Part shown: piece after piece, positions 1 to 8,920 of the stretch
Numbering within the stretch: position 1 is the stretch's first letter
Layout of the letters: every line of letters starts with the position of its first letter
NCBI GenBank assembly: GCA_024232355.1
Contig: JAAEPW010000647.1
Coordinates: forward strand, 1-49,563
From: Chloroflexota bacterium
Lineage (GTDB): Bacteria; Chloroflexota; Anaerolineae; B4-G1
Direction of reading: 5' to 3'
DNA length: 49,563 nt
Notes under the pieces: generated by a model
The model's database searches: none
What the model was told of the DNA's origin: nothing
The model's input: only the letters and a program-made list of their open reading frames with translations
Program-made: the position numbers and the translations under genes

Positions 1-442
1 TGGTTGCCGGATAGTCTCCCCAAGTTTGAAAAAGTTTTTTGCACCCCTGTATATGGGATAATTCTGTGGAAAACCCCCATATACGGGGACATGGACGAGT
101 TTTTCCCGTCGCCAAGTTAGCGGAAACTAAAGTTGAACAAGATCAAGCCAAAAGTGGTTTCACTGGTTTACTACTGAGCATTGGTGCAATGGTTTCCACA
201 ACCACATCTGATGTCATTCTGAAAGCTTTGGAGACCGTTCCCACCAAGAAGGTTCTGCTCTGGTGTAAAGAAACGCTTGGCCAGTCTGTTCAAGCAAATA
301 GACAATTGGTCTTTGCTTCCCCGAAAAAATCGGAACAAAAATGGAATCAATCGTGGACTGCCGTTTGACCAATTTTCACCAGCCTACCCCACACCTGGGA
401 AGAATTATACTGATCAATTCGGGGCGACTATGATCCAACCGA
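1..442. other. Left-end region without a recognised gene
   Basis: No frame here resembles a protein family I know. A 109-codon open frame on the plus strand (39-368) is A+T-rich and has no convincing ribosome binding site. It could be a decayed gene or chance. The only structured element is the imperfect inverted repeat at 44-88. The region lies downstream of the membrane protein gene at 443-883, so it may also hold that gene's 3' untranslated region. Confidence 0.4.
44..88. repeat. Imperfect inverted repeat
   Basis: The two arms are CCCCTGTATATGGG (44-57) and CCCCCATATACGGGG (74-88). They pair over CCCATATAC plus the outer G/C run, with one base missing, around a 16-base A+T-rich spacer. 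Each arm is itself nearly palindromic (C-run, TATA core, G-run). This could be a hairpin in RNA, a repressor site, or the end of a decayed mobile element. No gene in the window clearly depends on it. Confidence 0.4.
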
Positions 443-883
443 TCATCCGTCTCGAAAAAAGCCGCGTGCTAACACAGACAAGCCAAATGCAATCAAAAGC
501 AGTGGTCCAACGACACTCCATCCTACCATATTTCCTAGCCCAACAGCTAACAAAAAGGCTGCAAAAAAGAGTGTGCCGCCCACTGCCCGCCGGTAAGCCG
601 GCACAACCAAACGAACAAGCGCCTCTAGAAACACGATCACCGCAGACCCAATAAAGATGATGGGCCAGGCATCTACATAAGACTCTCGGATTCCCAAGTT
701 CGCCAAAAATCCTAGATTCCCCGCCAGCAGTACCACCCCGGCCCACATGAGGATACCGGCCCACACGACGGCACTTAGAGGGTCTCGACGCCACTTTTCG
801 TACCCAAACCCGCCCCGTGATTTTTCCTCCTCCTTCTCGTGCTCCTTTTCTTCCTCTTTTCCGTAAAATTCTCGATCAGACAT
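443..883 (-). CDS. Small four-helix membrane protein, function unknown
   Basis: A 146-residue protein with two visible parts. Residues 1-34 are extremely charged, rich in Lys and Glu, and presumably cytoplasmic. Residues about 38-140 hold four hydrophobic segments. The arrangement resembles the small membrane domain found N-terminal in LiaF/DUF5668-type proteins, but I see no C-terminal beta domain and claim no function. The start is supported by a GGGAGGG Shine-Dalgarno 4 bases upstream and by a promoter at 937-964. It is the last minus-strand gene before the left edge and is separated from the lipoprotein gene at 994 by its own promoter, so it is probably a single-gene unit. Confidence 0.6.
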   Translation of the reverse strand: MSDREFYGKEEEKEHEKEEEKSRGGFGYEKWRRDPLSAVVWAGILMWAGVVLLAGNLGFLANLGIRESYVDAWPIIFIGSAVIVFLEALVRLVVPAYRRAVGGTLFFAAFLLAVGLGNMVGWSVVGPLLLIAFGLSVLARGFFRDG

Positions 884-936
884 GGGTCCCTCCCTTTAGC
901 TAATAATCAATCGTCAGAACGATGACTCTGCCCAAT

Positions 937-964
937 ATTATACTTGACTCTCCAACAATGTCGA
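937..964 (-). promoter_or_regulatory. Predicted sigma-70-type promoter of the 443-883 gene
   Basis: On the minus strand, TCGACA (964-959) is followed after 16 bases by TATAAT (942-937). Transcription would start near 930, giving a leader of about 45 bases that ends with GGGAGGG before the ATG at 883. The -35 box matches five of six consensus bases and the -10 box all six. Confidence 0.6.
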
Positions 965-993
965 ATCAAGACTTGCGATGATCATAAATATGC

Positions 994-2157
994 TCAATCC
1001 TTACCCAATGACCGCACCACCCCTTTCGCATCATAACGGTACCAATAAAGAGATGCCTCATTCCAATTGCCATCAGTATCAAATGTGATGGGACCCAATT
1101 CTCCCTCACGCTCGGTAGTGGGGAATGCTATCGCCATTCCATTACGTGTTGGCTTTCTATAGATGACAATGTCCTGCCCCAATACCTCCAACAATATCCA
1201 AGTGGCCTCATAGGCCGGGAGAGCCAATGGGCCAGGTGGCACACCGTTTGATATAGCCTGATAGGCAGAAACTATGTTTTTGTCAAAAAACACGGTTTCA
1301 TCGTCTGGAAAGGGCCAGGGTGTGACAAAGACCGCTCCAGCAGCCACATCCTTGGACACAGCGACAAAGTCGGACACTGCCAACTCGGGTCCACCCAAGA
1401 ATAGTCCCTCCCAGTTCATCGTCCGCAGCGCAGAAATCGTCTCACCCGCTGTTACAGGGTCGGCATCACACAAAACCACCTCCACACCCGAAACCATTAC
1501 ACTCTCCAGCCAATTCGCTTGGTCCAGTGACGCGACCGGCCATACCTGCACCTGATACGATTGCGCAATCTGCTGTAACGCTACCCCCAGCGAACCGTCG
1601 TTGGTCACAAGCGCGACTTGATCATGTTCCAATTCATCGAGGTATTCAAGCAATGCGCTCGCCACCACCTTGGCTGAAGGAGCTAGGCGATAAACATCTC
1701 CCTCTGTAAGCATCGGAGCAAACACATCCGGGGCAACCAGTGGAATACCCGCCTCAGCATAGATATCTGAGGCAGCCAAAGTCGTCTCCTCACGAAAGTG
1801 ACCAATAACGGCGACAACCTGGGGATCGGTGGCCAGTTTGCGGGCCTGCTCGACCGCCATCACGGGATCTGCTCCGTCGTCATAAGCGACCAATTCGACG
1901 TTATAGCCCCCCACTCCACCAGCCGCATTCACTTCTTGTAACGCCAGCCTAACCGCATAAATGACGTCGTAGCCAATGTAGCGATAGCGTCCTTCAAATG
2001 GAGCGACCAATCCAATCTTGATTGTGGGGCGTACTACACAGGGAAAGCTGCAAGCTGTTAACAAAAACACACAGCACGCAACACACAAAACAAGATGCGT
2101 TATGCGCGTTGCGTGCTGCGGGCTATGTGTAATATGATTATTGGATTGTGCCACCAC
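994..2157 (-). CDS. ABC-type branched-chain amino acid-like substrate-binding lipoprotein
   Basis: A periplasmic-binding-protein type 1 fold of the LivK/Peripla_BP_6 family, about 387 residues from the proposed start. After a hydrophobic signal segment comes a lipobox (LLTAC), so the mature protein should be a lipoprotein. The family pattern follows: IGLVAPFEG, then a helix ending in NAAGGVGG, then VELVAYDDG and a VAVIGHF strand. The start is uncertain. No ATG fits, and a GTG at 2157 lies inside the end of mltG, giving a 20-base overlap. The signal-coding DNA is full of imperfect GTGTGTTGCGTGCTG-like repeats. No permease or ATPase gene lies nearby, so the partner transporter is encoded elsewhere or this is a free ligand sensor. 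It appears to be the last gene of the alaS operon. Confidence 0.8.
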   Translation of the reverse strand: MVAQSNNHITHSPQHATRITHLVLCVACCVFLLTACSFPCVVRPTIKIGLVAPFEGRYRYIGYDVIYAVRLALQEVNAAGGVGGYNVELVAYDDGADPVMAVEQARKLATDPQVVAVIGHFREETTLAASDIYAEAGIPLVAPDVFAPMLTEGDVYRLAPSAKVVASALLEYLDELEHDQVALVTNDGSLGVALQQIAQSYQVQVWPVASLDQANWLESVMVSGVEVVLCDADPVTAGETISALRTMNWEGLFLGGPELAVSDFVAVSKDVAAGAVFVTPWPFPDDETVFFDKNIVSAYQAISNGVPPGPLALPAYEATWILLEVLGQDIVIYRKPTRNGMAIAFPTTEREGELGPITFDTDGNWNEASLYWYRYDAKGVVRSLGKD

Positions 2158-3295
2158 ACATCGCGTAATTACTGTTATGCTCCTCGGCAGAAACAGCAAA
2201 GAGATGGCTACCATCTTGTGTGGCACAGTCGGCGAGGAAAAAGAAATAATCGGTATCTTGAGGATATGCAGTTGCCCTAATTGAGTCGATGCCCGGGTTA
2301 CAGATAGGGCCTGGCGGCAAGCCCAGGTTCCGGTACGTATTATACAACGATGTTGATTCCAAATCATACAACGTCAACACAGGCCACCAATTATCCGCAT
2401 TGTTTAACCCATATTGGACAGTAGGATCTGCTCCCAGAAACCACCCATCATCCAGCCGGTTGTGATAAACTCCAGCGATGAGCGGACGTTCCTCAACCAA
2501 CACTGCTTCCCGTTCGACGATAGAAGCCAATGTGACCAGTCCATAGGCATCTAATCCGCGATTAGCTGCCGCTGCACGCATATCTGATGTTACGCGCGTT
2601 TCAAAAGTCTCCAACATACGGGTCAAGAGATCAATCGCCGTGGCCTCTTCGGACAAGCGATAAGTTTCGGGCAAGAGAAAGCCCTCAAGCGTCGCATTGG
2701 GGGGAATGTCAGACAGAAAACTAAAGGAGAGACCTGCAGTTCGCCATCCAGTGGTCACCAAGGACAGGAACTCGGTTTGCGCTACACCTGTCTGCTCTGC
2801 TACCAGAACAGCAATTTGCTCCAACCGCAAGCCTTCCTGAATCGTCACGGTTTGCTCAGGCCGTCGTCCCTGCTGCAAAGCCTCAGCAATCTGAGGAATA
2901 GTCATCGTCTGGCGCAAGGTGAATTCACCGACCTCAATATCAGCATCTAGCCCATGATATTGCACGTAGCGACGAAACAATTCAGCGTCAGAGATCAGCT
3001 CTTTTTCCACCAAACGAGCAGCGATATCTACGGCCGTCTCCCCAGATTCGACAATAAAGGTGACTGTGGTATCATCATTTCCAGCAGGCTGCTCCAACGC
3101 ACCCGCGTTTGCTTCCAAATAAGTACCAATGACAATATCCTCCGGTGCAGAAGACAAACCGCACAAACTAAGAGGAATACTCCCAACACCACCGCCAGGT
3201 GCGGCACTGGTAAAAAATGAACTGACACTAAGAACAGCCCCAACAATTGCCACCAACGCCACAAAAAAAACGATTATCCGACCTGCATTCTTCAT
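2138..3295 (-). CDS. mltG: Endolytic murein transglycosylase MltG (YceG-like)
   Basis: MltG cleaves nascent peptidoglycan strands and is thought to set glycan chain length. The 385-residue protein has an N-terminal membrane anchor (about residues 7-29), a LysM-like region (about 77-150, beginning VTFIVESGET), and the YceG catalytic domain. The catalytic Glu sits in LASIVEREA (E261), followed by IAGVYHNRL, GADPTVQYG and the LPPGPICNPG segment, all family hallmarks. It lies 10 bases downstream of ruvX, the common bacterial ruvX-mltG arrangement, and its 3' end overlaps the next lipoprotein gene. A Ser/Gly/Pro-rich insert of about 45 residues separates anchor and LysM-like region. Confidence 0.95.
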   Translation of the reverse strand: MKNAGRIIVFFVALVAIVGAVLSVSSFFTSAAPGGGVGSIPLSLCGLSSAPEDIVIGTYLEANAGALEQPAGNDDTTVTFIVESGETAVDIAARLVEKELISDAELFRRYVQYHGLDADIEVGEFTLRQTMTIPQIAEALQQGRRPEQTVTIQEGLRLEQIAVLVAEQTGVAQTEFLSLVTTGWRTAGLSFSFLSDIPPNATLEGFLLPETYRLSEEATAIDLLTRMLETFETRVTSDMRAAAANRGLDAYGLVTLASIVEREAVLVEERPLIAGVYHNRLDDGWFLGADPTVQYGLNNADNWWPVLTLYDLESTSLYNTYRNLGLPPGPICNPGIDSIRATAYPQDTDYFFFLADCATQDGSHLFAVSAEEHNSNYAMCGGTIQ

Positions 3296-3305
3296 ACTAC
3301 TACAA

Positions 3306-3779
3306 TCATTCTCCTATTGATCCGTTATTGTCCTGCAATCCGTCATTCCGGCTATCAAGATAGCGGCTATCAAGATAGCTTTGCAAAATCACGGCTGCTG
3401 CTATCGCATCCACCTGCCCCTTGTCACGTGCACGTTTCTTCTTTTTTTTACTACGATTCTGGGACAAGATTTCTTTTGCTGCCACTGTCGTATAACGTTC
3501 ATCCCACGAGACAACCGGCACATCAAGATCCTCGGTCAGCACAAGCGCATAGCGAGCGACTCGCCGTGCTTGCAAACCCTCCGTACCATCCAGGCTAAGA
3601 GGTTGCCCCACTACGATCAATTCCACCTTATATTCCTCAACGAGGGCCGCAATGGCAACCTTGTCTTCTTCCCGCGAACCTCGCATTAGGGTCGGCAATG
3701 GCCGAACCACAGTGCCCGAGGGATCACTGATGGCCACACCCACGCGCCGATCCCCAACATCCAATCCAAGAATACGCAC
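3306..3779 (-). CDS. ruvX: Putative pre-16S rRNA nuclease / Holliday junction resolvase-like RuvX (YqgF)
   Basis: The family matures 16S rRNA ends in E. coli and has an RNase H-like fold. In this 157-residue protein I see the first catalytic Asp in LGLDVGDRRVGVAISD (D7), the strand VGQPLSLDGTEG, the DERYTT motif and a late DAIAAAVILQSYL segment with the last acidic residue. Translation starts at a GTG (3779) with a GGGGGAAA Shine-Dalgarno. A lysine/arginine-rich loop (RSKKKKKRARDKG) between the last two motifs is more basic than usual. The C-terminal tail carries a short tandem duplication (SRYLDSR-type), matching two GGCTATCAAGATAGC-like repeats near 3350-3375. Confidence 0.93.
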   Translation of the reverse strand: MRILGLDVGDRRVGVAISDPSGTVVRPLPTLMRGSREEDKVAIAALVEEYKVELIVVGQPLSLDGTEGLQARRVARYALVLTEDLDVPVVSWDERYTTVAAKEILSQNRSKKKKKRARDKGQVDAIAAAVILQSYLDSRYLDSRNDGLQDNNGSIGE

Positions 3780-3799
3780 ACTTTCCCCCGAATACGTGA

Positions 3800-5404
3800 T
3801 TACGGTGATGTTACAGAATCGAGCGCGGTATCACCGTCGATTTCGACCATGTCCTGCTCCGCTTCCTCACCCTGAGGTAAAACACGCACCCTGATGCGCA
3901 AAGGAAGGAATGGCAAACGCTCCAACCACTCTAGCCGCTCCGGCCATTCCGGCCAGAGCACAATTTGAGGATCCTGAGCCAGTGGGAATTCGGACACCAA
4001 TCGCTCACGCGCATAGGCTATGGGCTGCCCTCGAACCAAATCAACTGCCGTATCAGTATCAAGTCCAACAGCCGCATAGCCACGAGCCGCAACAAAGAAC
4101 GTGAACCGTCCAGGTCCAATGTCCTCTTCGGCCATTTCACCCAATTCAAAATGGGCATCTACCAACGCATATCCTGGCGGCAAGCGACGCGAGAGGTTGA
4201 CGTATGCGACAGCCTCTGCATTGTCCACATCCACTGCCAGCCCGCTGACCAACAACTGCATCTCTAACCCGACCGTATCCGCCTGCTCGGTGACAAAACG
4301 ATTGTAGGACTCTTTGGGCACCGCTTCCACTCGCAGAGACTGTCGAAGAAGCATCTCGGTAGGCTCTAAAAGCTCGCTCAATGCTCCCGTGTACGCCTGG
4401 TCGAGCAGTTGGCGCATCAACTGTCTCCTCACCCGGTCATAGTCAGCCTGAATGACGACGCGCGCATCTTTGGCATCTGCACCACTCGTTGGGTTTGGAT
4501 TGATCACCCGGACGGCAGAAGCAACCACCCCCTCTACCCGGTTGATCTGGAAAGCCCCCACATTGCCAATCCCCTCTTGCAGCGCCTCGATCGGCGCGGT
4601 TGCCTGTCCGCCAGCAGGGACAACAACAGCAGCCGTGGTGCGGAATCGGATAGGATAACTGGTGGAAGAAGTGCGCACAACTGTACCAGCTGGCACGGAG
4701 TAATTCTGCACCAGCAGATTAGTAAAAAGCACCACACCGGTCGCCCGTCCCGCGACAATGCTCATCGTGCCAGTCGTTTCGATCTCGGCATAGCCCGCGA
4801 CGTTTGCTCCGATCTGTCGCGCGGGAATGGTACGGATCGCGTGATCCACCACCTCGACGTCAGGAGCCACCGACACCGGTACAATGGTGCTAAACTCCCT
4901 ACCGGCTGGTATCAGTGTTATCACTCCGCTGGGCACGACTGTGTAGGCGCTCCCAGCCAGAATCGCAAGCACCAATATAAAAACAACAAAGTGTATTCCA
5001 AACCTGATCCAGCCAAGCCATCGGGCACGAGGGCGCATAGGACGTGGCTGGAGAGCGACATCGTCATCCCACCAATGACGCGGCGGCGGCTCAACCTGCT
5101 CTAAAGACTGAGAGCGCCACACCTTGGCCTCCTTTGCCCCATCAACAGCGGCAAACGCCGGAAAGCCACATCCACGGGCCAGCATCCGTCGCTCTGGATC
5201 AGCAGAGATGATAGCGACCTCTAACTGCCGTCGTTCCGCCTCACGGCGTAAAAGGTCGAACTCTAGCCCATAGGATAAAAAGTGCATATCCCACGGAAGG
5301 ACAAGCGCGACACGACCACTATCCAGCCAACTGAGTCGGTGTCGAAGAGAGGCCAAATCGTCCTGAGGTTCTAGTTCGACAACGGAACAAGTTCCAAAAC
5401 TCAT
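3800..5404 (-). CDS. Baseplate J/gp47-like membrane protein of the alaS operon
   Basis: A 534-residue protein with three regions. Residues 1-95 are a soluble alpha/beta domain of unknown function. A single transmembrane segment follows at about 131-153. The extracytoplasmic part (about 160-510) contains the baseplate-J-like pattern: VPAGTVVRT, then FRTTAAVVVPAGG and an IEALQEGIGNVGAF segment. Proteins of this type occur in Chloroflexota chromosomes without any phage genes, and no tail or capsid genes lie nearby here. The start is two bases after the alaS stop, and ruvX follows 20 bases on, so it is cotranscribed with housekeeping genes. Its job is unknown. A wall- or envelope-associated role is my inference from the anchor and from mltG downstream. 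Confidence 0.75.
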   Translation of the reverse strand: MSFGTCSVVELEPQDDLASLRHRLSWLDSGRVALVLPWDMHFLSYGLEFDLLRREAERRQLEVAIISADPERRMLARGCGFPAFAAVDGAKEAKVWRSQSLEQVEPPPRHWWDDDVALQPRPMRPRARWLGWIRFGIHFVVFILVLAILAGSAYTVVPSGVITLIPAGREFSTIVPVSVAPDVEVVDHAIRTIPARQIGANVAGYAEIETTGTMSIVAGRATGVVLFTNLLVQNYSVPAGTVVRTSSTSYPIRFRTTAAVVVPAGGQATAPIEALQEGIGNVGAFQINRVEGVVASAVRVINPNPTSGADAKDARVVIQADYDRVRRQLMRQLLDQAYTGALSELLEPTEMLLRQSLRVEAVPKESYNRFVTEQADTVGLEMQLLVSGLAVDVDNAEAVAYVNLSRRLPPGYALVDAHFELGEMAEEDIGPGRFTFFVAARGYAAVGLDTDTAVDLVRGQPIAYARERLVSEFPLAQDPQIVLWPEWPERLEWLERLPFLPLRIRVRVLPQGEEAEQDMVEIDGDTALDSVTSP

Positions 5405-5406
5405 AG

Positions 5407-8166
5407 CTAGTTCCCAACAGCCGCCAACTGTTCCGCCAGTATCCGAGGTGCCTGGTCAAGTGCCTCGTCGAGCCGGCCCGGGTCACGGCCGCCAGCCTGG
5501 GCCAGAGTGGGTTTGCCGCCCCCGCCGCCGCCCACGACACGTGCGATCTCGCGCACTAGTTTGGCCGCATCTACACCTCGCTTTACCAAATCTGGAGTGA
5601 CCGCAGCTACAAGAGTGGGACGCTCTCCTAGCACTGTGCCAAGAACGACGACACCGGAACCTAGACGGTCGCGGGACCAATCAGTCATTTCGCGCAGCAC
5701 CTCCATATTGGGCACAGTCACCCGGGCACTCAACAACGAAACGCCATCCACAGACTGCGTCTGCTCCAACAATATCTCAAACTCGCTACGAGCTAATTGC
5801 TCTTGCAGACGCGCAATCTCTTTGCGGCCCGATTGCAACTCGTCCAACAATCCCAACACTTTGCGATCCACCTCGTCTGGCGAGATACCCAAATAAGCTG
5901 CCGAGCGCTTGAGGGTGCCCAGTTGGCGCTCGACCAGATCCACCGCCATCCGTCCCGTCACCGCTTCAATACGACGTACCCCAGACCCCACGCTCTCTTC
6001 AGAAGCAATATGAAAGAGGCCAATCTCGCCTGTCTCGTTCAGATGAGTGCCGCCACACAACTCTTGGCTGAACGGTTCATGCGGCCATCCAACACGTACA
6101 ACTCGCACAACATCACCATATTTTTCGCCAAAGAGCGCGATAACGCCCGAGTTTACCGCCTGGCGATATTTTTCCTCCGTAGCTTGCACAGGATAATTAA
6201 CCAAGATGGCATCGTTGACAGAACGCGTCACCAAATTCAACTCATCCTCGGTGAGCATAGCCGGATGTGTAAAATCAAAGCGTAGTCGATCTTGTGAAAC
6301 CAACGATCCAGCCTGCTGCACATGCTCACCCAAAACGTAGCGCAACTCGCTGTGCAACAAATGGGTAGCCGTGTGATTTCGGGCAATGTCCATTCGTCGT
6401 CCATAGTCCACCACCGCCCAAGTAGCGTCGCCAACTTGGAGCCGCCCTCGTTTGACTTTGCCAATGTGGACAATCAAACTGGGGATCGGATGAACCGCTT
6501 TAACCACATCAATCTCCCATATCGGTTCGTCCTCCCCAGGCGGATAGGACACCACAAAGCCCGTGTCAGAAACTTGTCCACCAGACTCAAAGTAAAAACA
6601 AGTCACCGGCAATATCACCTCGACCTGATCGCCCTCCTTGGCCGACTTGACCGCTTTTCCATCGCACAAAATTGCGGCCACCGTGGTTTCCAACTCGGTA
6701 GTCGAATAGAGATCATGCTCAACGCCATCCCCCCCCAAGAGACCTTGCTCCTGCAAGTCTGTCAGAATTTTTCTGTACCGCTTTTGGGATTTTTCATCAT
6801 GGGTATCGAATTTATCTGACTGCCGGGCGCGTCGACGCTGTTCCTCGAGCGCCACTTGATAACCAGCATCATCCACGCTCATACCCCGTTCCTTGGCCAC
6901 ATCCCGCGTGATCTCCAATGGCAGTCCAAAAGTATCATAGAGCCGAAAAACTGCATCACCAGGAACGACATTCTTGTCCTTTGTCTCCAGCGCGGCCAAC
7001 TCTTCGTCCAAACGTGCCAATCCCACGTCAAGCGTGCGCAAAAAGCGTTTTTCCTCTTGAGTGATTGTCGTCAGGATAAACTGGCTTCGGCTGGCAAGTT
7101 CAAGAAAATGAGAACCCATCGTACCGATCACTACTTGCGCGACTTGGGCCAAAAAGGGCTCGGTGAAACCAAGTTCACGCCCAAAACGGGCCGCGCGACG
7201 CAAAATCATACGCAGTACATAATTACGTCCCTCGTTACCCGGCAGCACACCGTCGCCTATGAGAAAAGTGATCGCCCGTCCGTGGTCCGCGATAACACGG
7301 TAAGCAATGATATTCTCTTCTACCTCGTCGTCCGTATGCTCCAACAAATCTTGCACACGGCGCACAATAGGCATAAAGAGATCGGTTTTATAGTTAGAGT
7401 CCACCTCTTGAAGTATGGCAACCAGCCGCTCAAAACCCATACCCGTGTCCACGTGCTTGGCTGGCAATGAGTGTAAGGCCCCCTCAGCATCCTTGTTGTA
7501 TTGAATAAAGACCAAATTCCACAACTCGGTGAAACGATCACAATCACCATTCACCTGGCAAACGTGACCAGACTCTCCTTGGCGGTTGCAAGTATCGGGC
7601 CCTCTATCATAGTGAATCTCACTACATGGCCCACAGGGGCCAGTATCGCCCATCTCCCAGAAATTATCCTTACGGCCGAAATAAAGAATTTGATCGGGAG
7701 AAATGCCCGTCTCGGATCGCCAAAAGCCAGCAGCCTCCTCATCCGTCTCTAACTCGTCCAGATCGTCCTTGAAAACAGTAGACCACAATCTTTCTTTCGA
7801 CAACCCCACGATCTCGGTCAAGAATTCCCAGGCCCAGGCAATGGCCTCTTTCTTATAATAATCGCCAAAGGACCAATTGCCCATCATTTCGAAAAAAGTA
7901 TGATGGGTCCCATCACGACCCACATCCTCCAGGTCATTATGTTTGCCCGAGACGCGCATACACTTTTGCGTATCAGTGGCACGAGTATAATCCCGGTCAC
8001 CTACTCCCAGAAAAACGTCTTTGAATTGGTTCATCCCAGCATTGGTGAACAACAATGTAGGATCATCCACCGGCACCAAACTGGCACTGGGGACTATCGT
8101 GTGGCTTTTAGTTGCAAAAAAATCTAAAAAGCTCTGGCGCACTTGGACGCTGGTCATTTTCTTCAT
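5407..8166 (-). CDS. alaS: Alanine--tRNA ligase
   Basis: Charges tRNA-Ala. At 919 residues this is a full-length bacterial enzyme. The class II catalytic core occupies about residues 1-245 (TNAGMNQFK, the DVGRDGTHHTFFEMMGNWSFGDY stretch as motif 2 region, and GMGFERL as motif 3). The tRNA-recognition helical domain runs to about 450. The editing domain carries the zinc ligands H598 and H602 (NHTATHLLH) and C704/H708 (CGGTH). The C-Ala domain ends in a Gly-rich GGGGGGKPTLAQAGG segment. A Cys-containing loop at about 193-209 in the core is typical of many bacterial AlaRS. It is the first gene of a five-gene minus-strand operon. Confidence 0.97.
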   Translation of the reverse strand: MKKMTSVQVRQSFLDFFATKSHTIVPSASLVPVDDPTLLFTNAGMNQFKDVFLGVGDRDYTRATDTQKCMRVSGKHNDLEDVGRDGTHHTFFEMMGNWSFGDYYKKEAIAWAWEFLTEIVGLSKERLWSTVFKDDLDELETDEEAAGFWRSETGISPDQILYFGRKDNFWEMGDTGPCGPCSEIHYDRGPDTCNRQGESGHVCQVNGDCDRFTELWNLVFIQYNKDAEGALHSLPAKHVDTGMGFERLVAILQEVDSNYKTDLFMPIVRRVQDLLEHTDDEVEENIIAYRVIADHGRAITFLIGDGVLPGNEGRNYVLRMILRRAARFGRELGFTEPFLAQVAQVVIGTMGSHFLELASRSQFILTTITQEEKRFLRTLDVGLARLDEELAALETKDKNVVPGDAVFRLYDTFGLPLEITRDVAKERGMSVDDAGYQVALEEQRRRARQSDKFDTHDEKSQKRYRKILTDLQEQGLLGGDGVEHDLYSTTELETTVAAILCDGKAVKSAKEGDQVEVILPVTCFYFESGGQVSDTGFVVSYPPGEDEPIWEIDVVKAVHPIPSLIVHIGKVKRGRLQVGDATWAVVDYGRRMDIARNHTATHLLHSELRYVLGEHVQQAGSLVSQDRLRFDFTHPAMLTEDELNLVTRSVNDAILVNYPVQATEEKYRQAVNSGVIALFGEKYGDVVRVVRVGWPHEPFSQELCGGTHLNETGEIGLFHIASEESVGSGVRRIEAVTGRMAVDLVERQLGTLKRSAAYLGISPDEVDRKVLGLLDELQSGRKEIARLQEQLARSEFEILLEQTQSVDGVSLLSARVTVPNMEVLREMTDWSRDRLGSGVVVLGTVLGERPTLVAAVTPDLVKRGVDAAKLVREIARVVGGGGGGKPTLAQAGGRDPGRLDEALDQAPRILAEQLAAVGN

Positions 8167-8246
8167 TCTGTTCCTCTTGCGAATTGCTTCAAAACAATTT
8201 TCATTTATTTCAAGTAAAATAGCGCGATATTCTAATCGCCCGGCTG

Positions 8247-8255
8247 ATTATACCA
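8247..8255 (-). promoter_or_regulatory. Possible extended -10 promoter of the alaS operon
   Basis: The minus strand reads TGGTATAAT, an extended -10 box (TGnTATAAT), about 80 bases before the alaS ATG. No good -35 box lies 16-18 bases upstream, which is common for extended -10 promoters. The leader of about 75 bases shows no T-box antiterminator architecture. Confidence 0.5.
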
Positions 8256-8411
8256 CAATCACCGTGCAATGGAAGAATAGCCGCTTTGTATGACTCGCAA
8301 GCAACCTGAACTCGCTACCTCAAGTGCAAGCAAACAGAAACGACACACTGCAACTTTGCAGATGGAGAGACTTTCTACAGGGGGATAAAGGCTTTTCTGC
8401 CAGGCTACAGT

Positions 8412-8819
8412 TTAACCAGAGATTAACCACTCTATAGCGGCGTCATGGTCAGTGAAATCTCTCATATTCCAGCCTTTGTTTCGGTAAAAGGTTTCTGTAG
8501 CTCGGGTTGCGTCGTTCAGTTCCTTGTAAACGGTTGCCACCTTGAGCGAACGTTCTGCCCCCAGATCTTCAAGTGTCCGTGGACGACGATAAGCTGGCAA
8601 AGTCTCTACAACAGACTTGCCCTCACTATAGTCCGCCAAAAGTCTTAAACAGTCATGTTCCTTGAGCTTGGCGAGCACTTGCTCCAATATGCTCGTGTCA
8701 TTTGATATAACGTGTGTGCCCGATACTGTAGCCACCAGTATATGTTTGTTGGCCAAGTACTCAAATTTTACACTCGTATGGCACCCCCTGCCGCATATCG
8801 GCCCATGCTTCCTAACCAC
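8412..8819 (-). CDS. Small STAS/SpoIIAA-like protein
   Basis: A 135-residue protein. From about residue 17 it shows the pattern of the SpoIIAA-like/STAS-related family: a strand pair (VKFEYLANKHILVATVSG), a long helix after SILEQVLAKLKEHD, then the strand LRLLADYSEG. A second alpha/beta pair follows, ending IEWLISG. Such proteins usually act in signalling or anti-sigma control, but I see no kinase or sigma-factor partner next to it. The first 16 residues are Cys/Gly-rich and may not all be translated. No better start codon is visible. It is transcribed away from the response regulator at 9055 and shares a promoter block with it. Confidence 0.6.
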   Translation of the reverse strand: MVRKHGPICGRGCHTSVKFEYLANKHILVATVSGTHVISNDTSILEQVLAKLKEHDCLRLLADYSEGKSVVETLPAYRRPRTLEDLGAERSLKVATVYKELNDATRATETFYRNKGWNMRDFTDHDAAIEWLISG

Positions 8820-8841
8820 AACGTTACTTGCTTCATATCGC

Positions 8842-8869
8842 AGTATACATCAGTCCATCCGATTCGCAA
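8842..8869 (-). promoter_or_regulatory. Predicted promoter of the STAS-like gene
   Basis: On the minus strand TTGCGA (8869-8864), a 16-base spacer and TATACT (8847-8842). Transcription would begin near 8836, only about 17 bases before the ATG at 8819. The -10 region sits inside CTGATGTATACT (8853-8842), a 12-mer repeated exactly in the opposing promoter at 8938-8949. Confidence 0.6.
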
Positions 8870-8920
8870 AATCCGTTGTGTTGTGGGCTTTTACAGTAAA
8901 TTAGATCAGGGCACTCCGAC

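Noticed and set aside
39..368. 109-codon plus-strand frame at the left edge as a real gene
   Set aside because: No family resemblance, no ribosome binding site, and an internal inverted repeat. Kept only as an undetermined region.
3800..5404. Prophage or contractile tail cluster
   Set aside because: Only one baseplate-J-like gene is present. It lies among housekeeping genes, carries a membrane helix, and no other phage genes are in the window.
8167..8260. T-box or other tRNA-sensing leader before alaS
   Set aside because: The leader from the predicted promoter is only about 75 bases and shows no specifier stem, T-box sequence or terminator hairpin.
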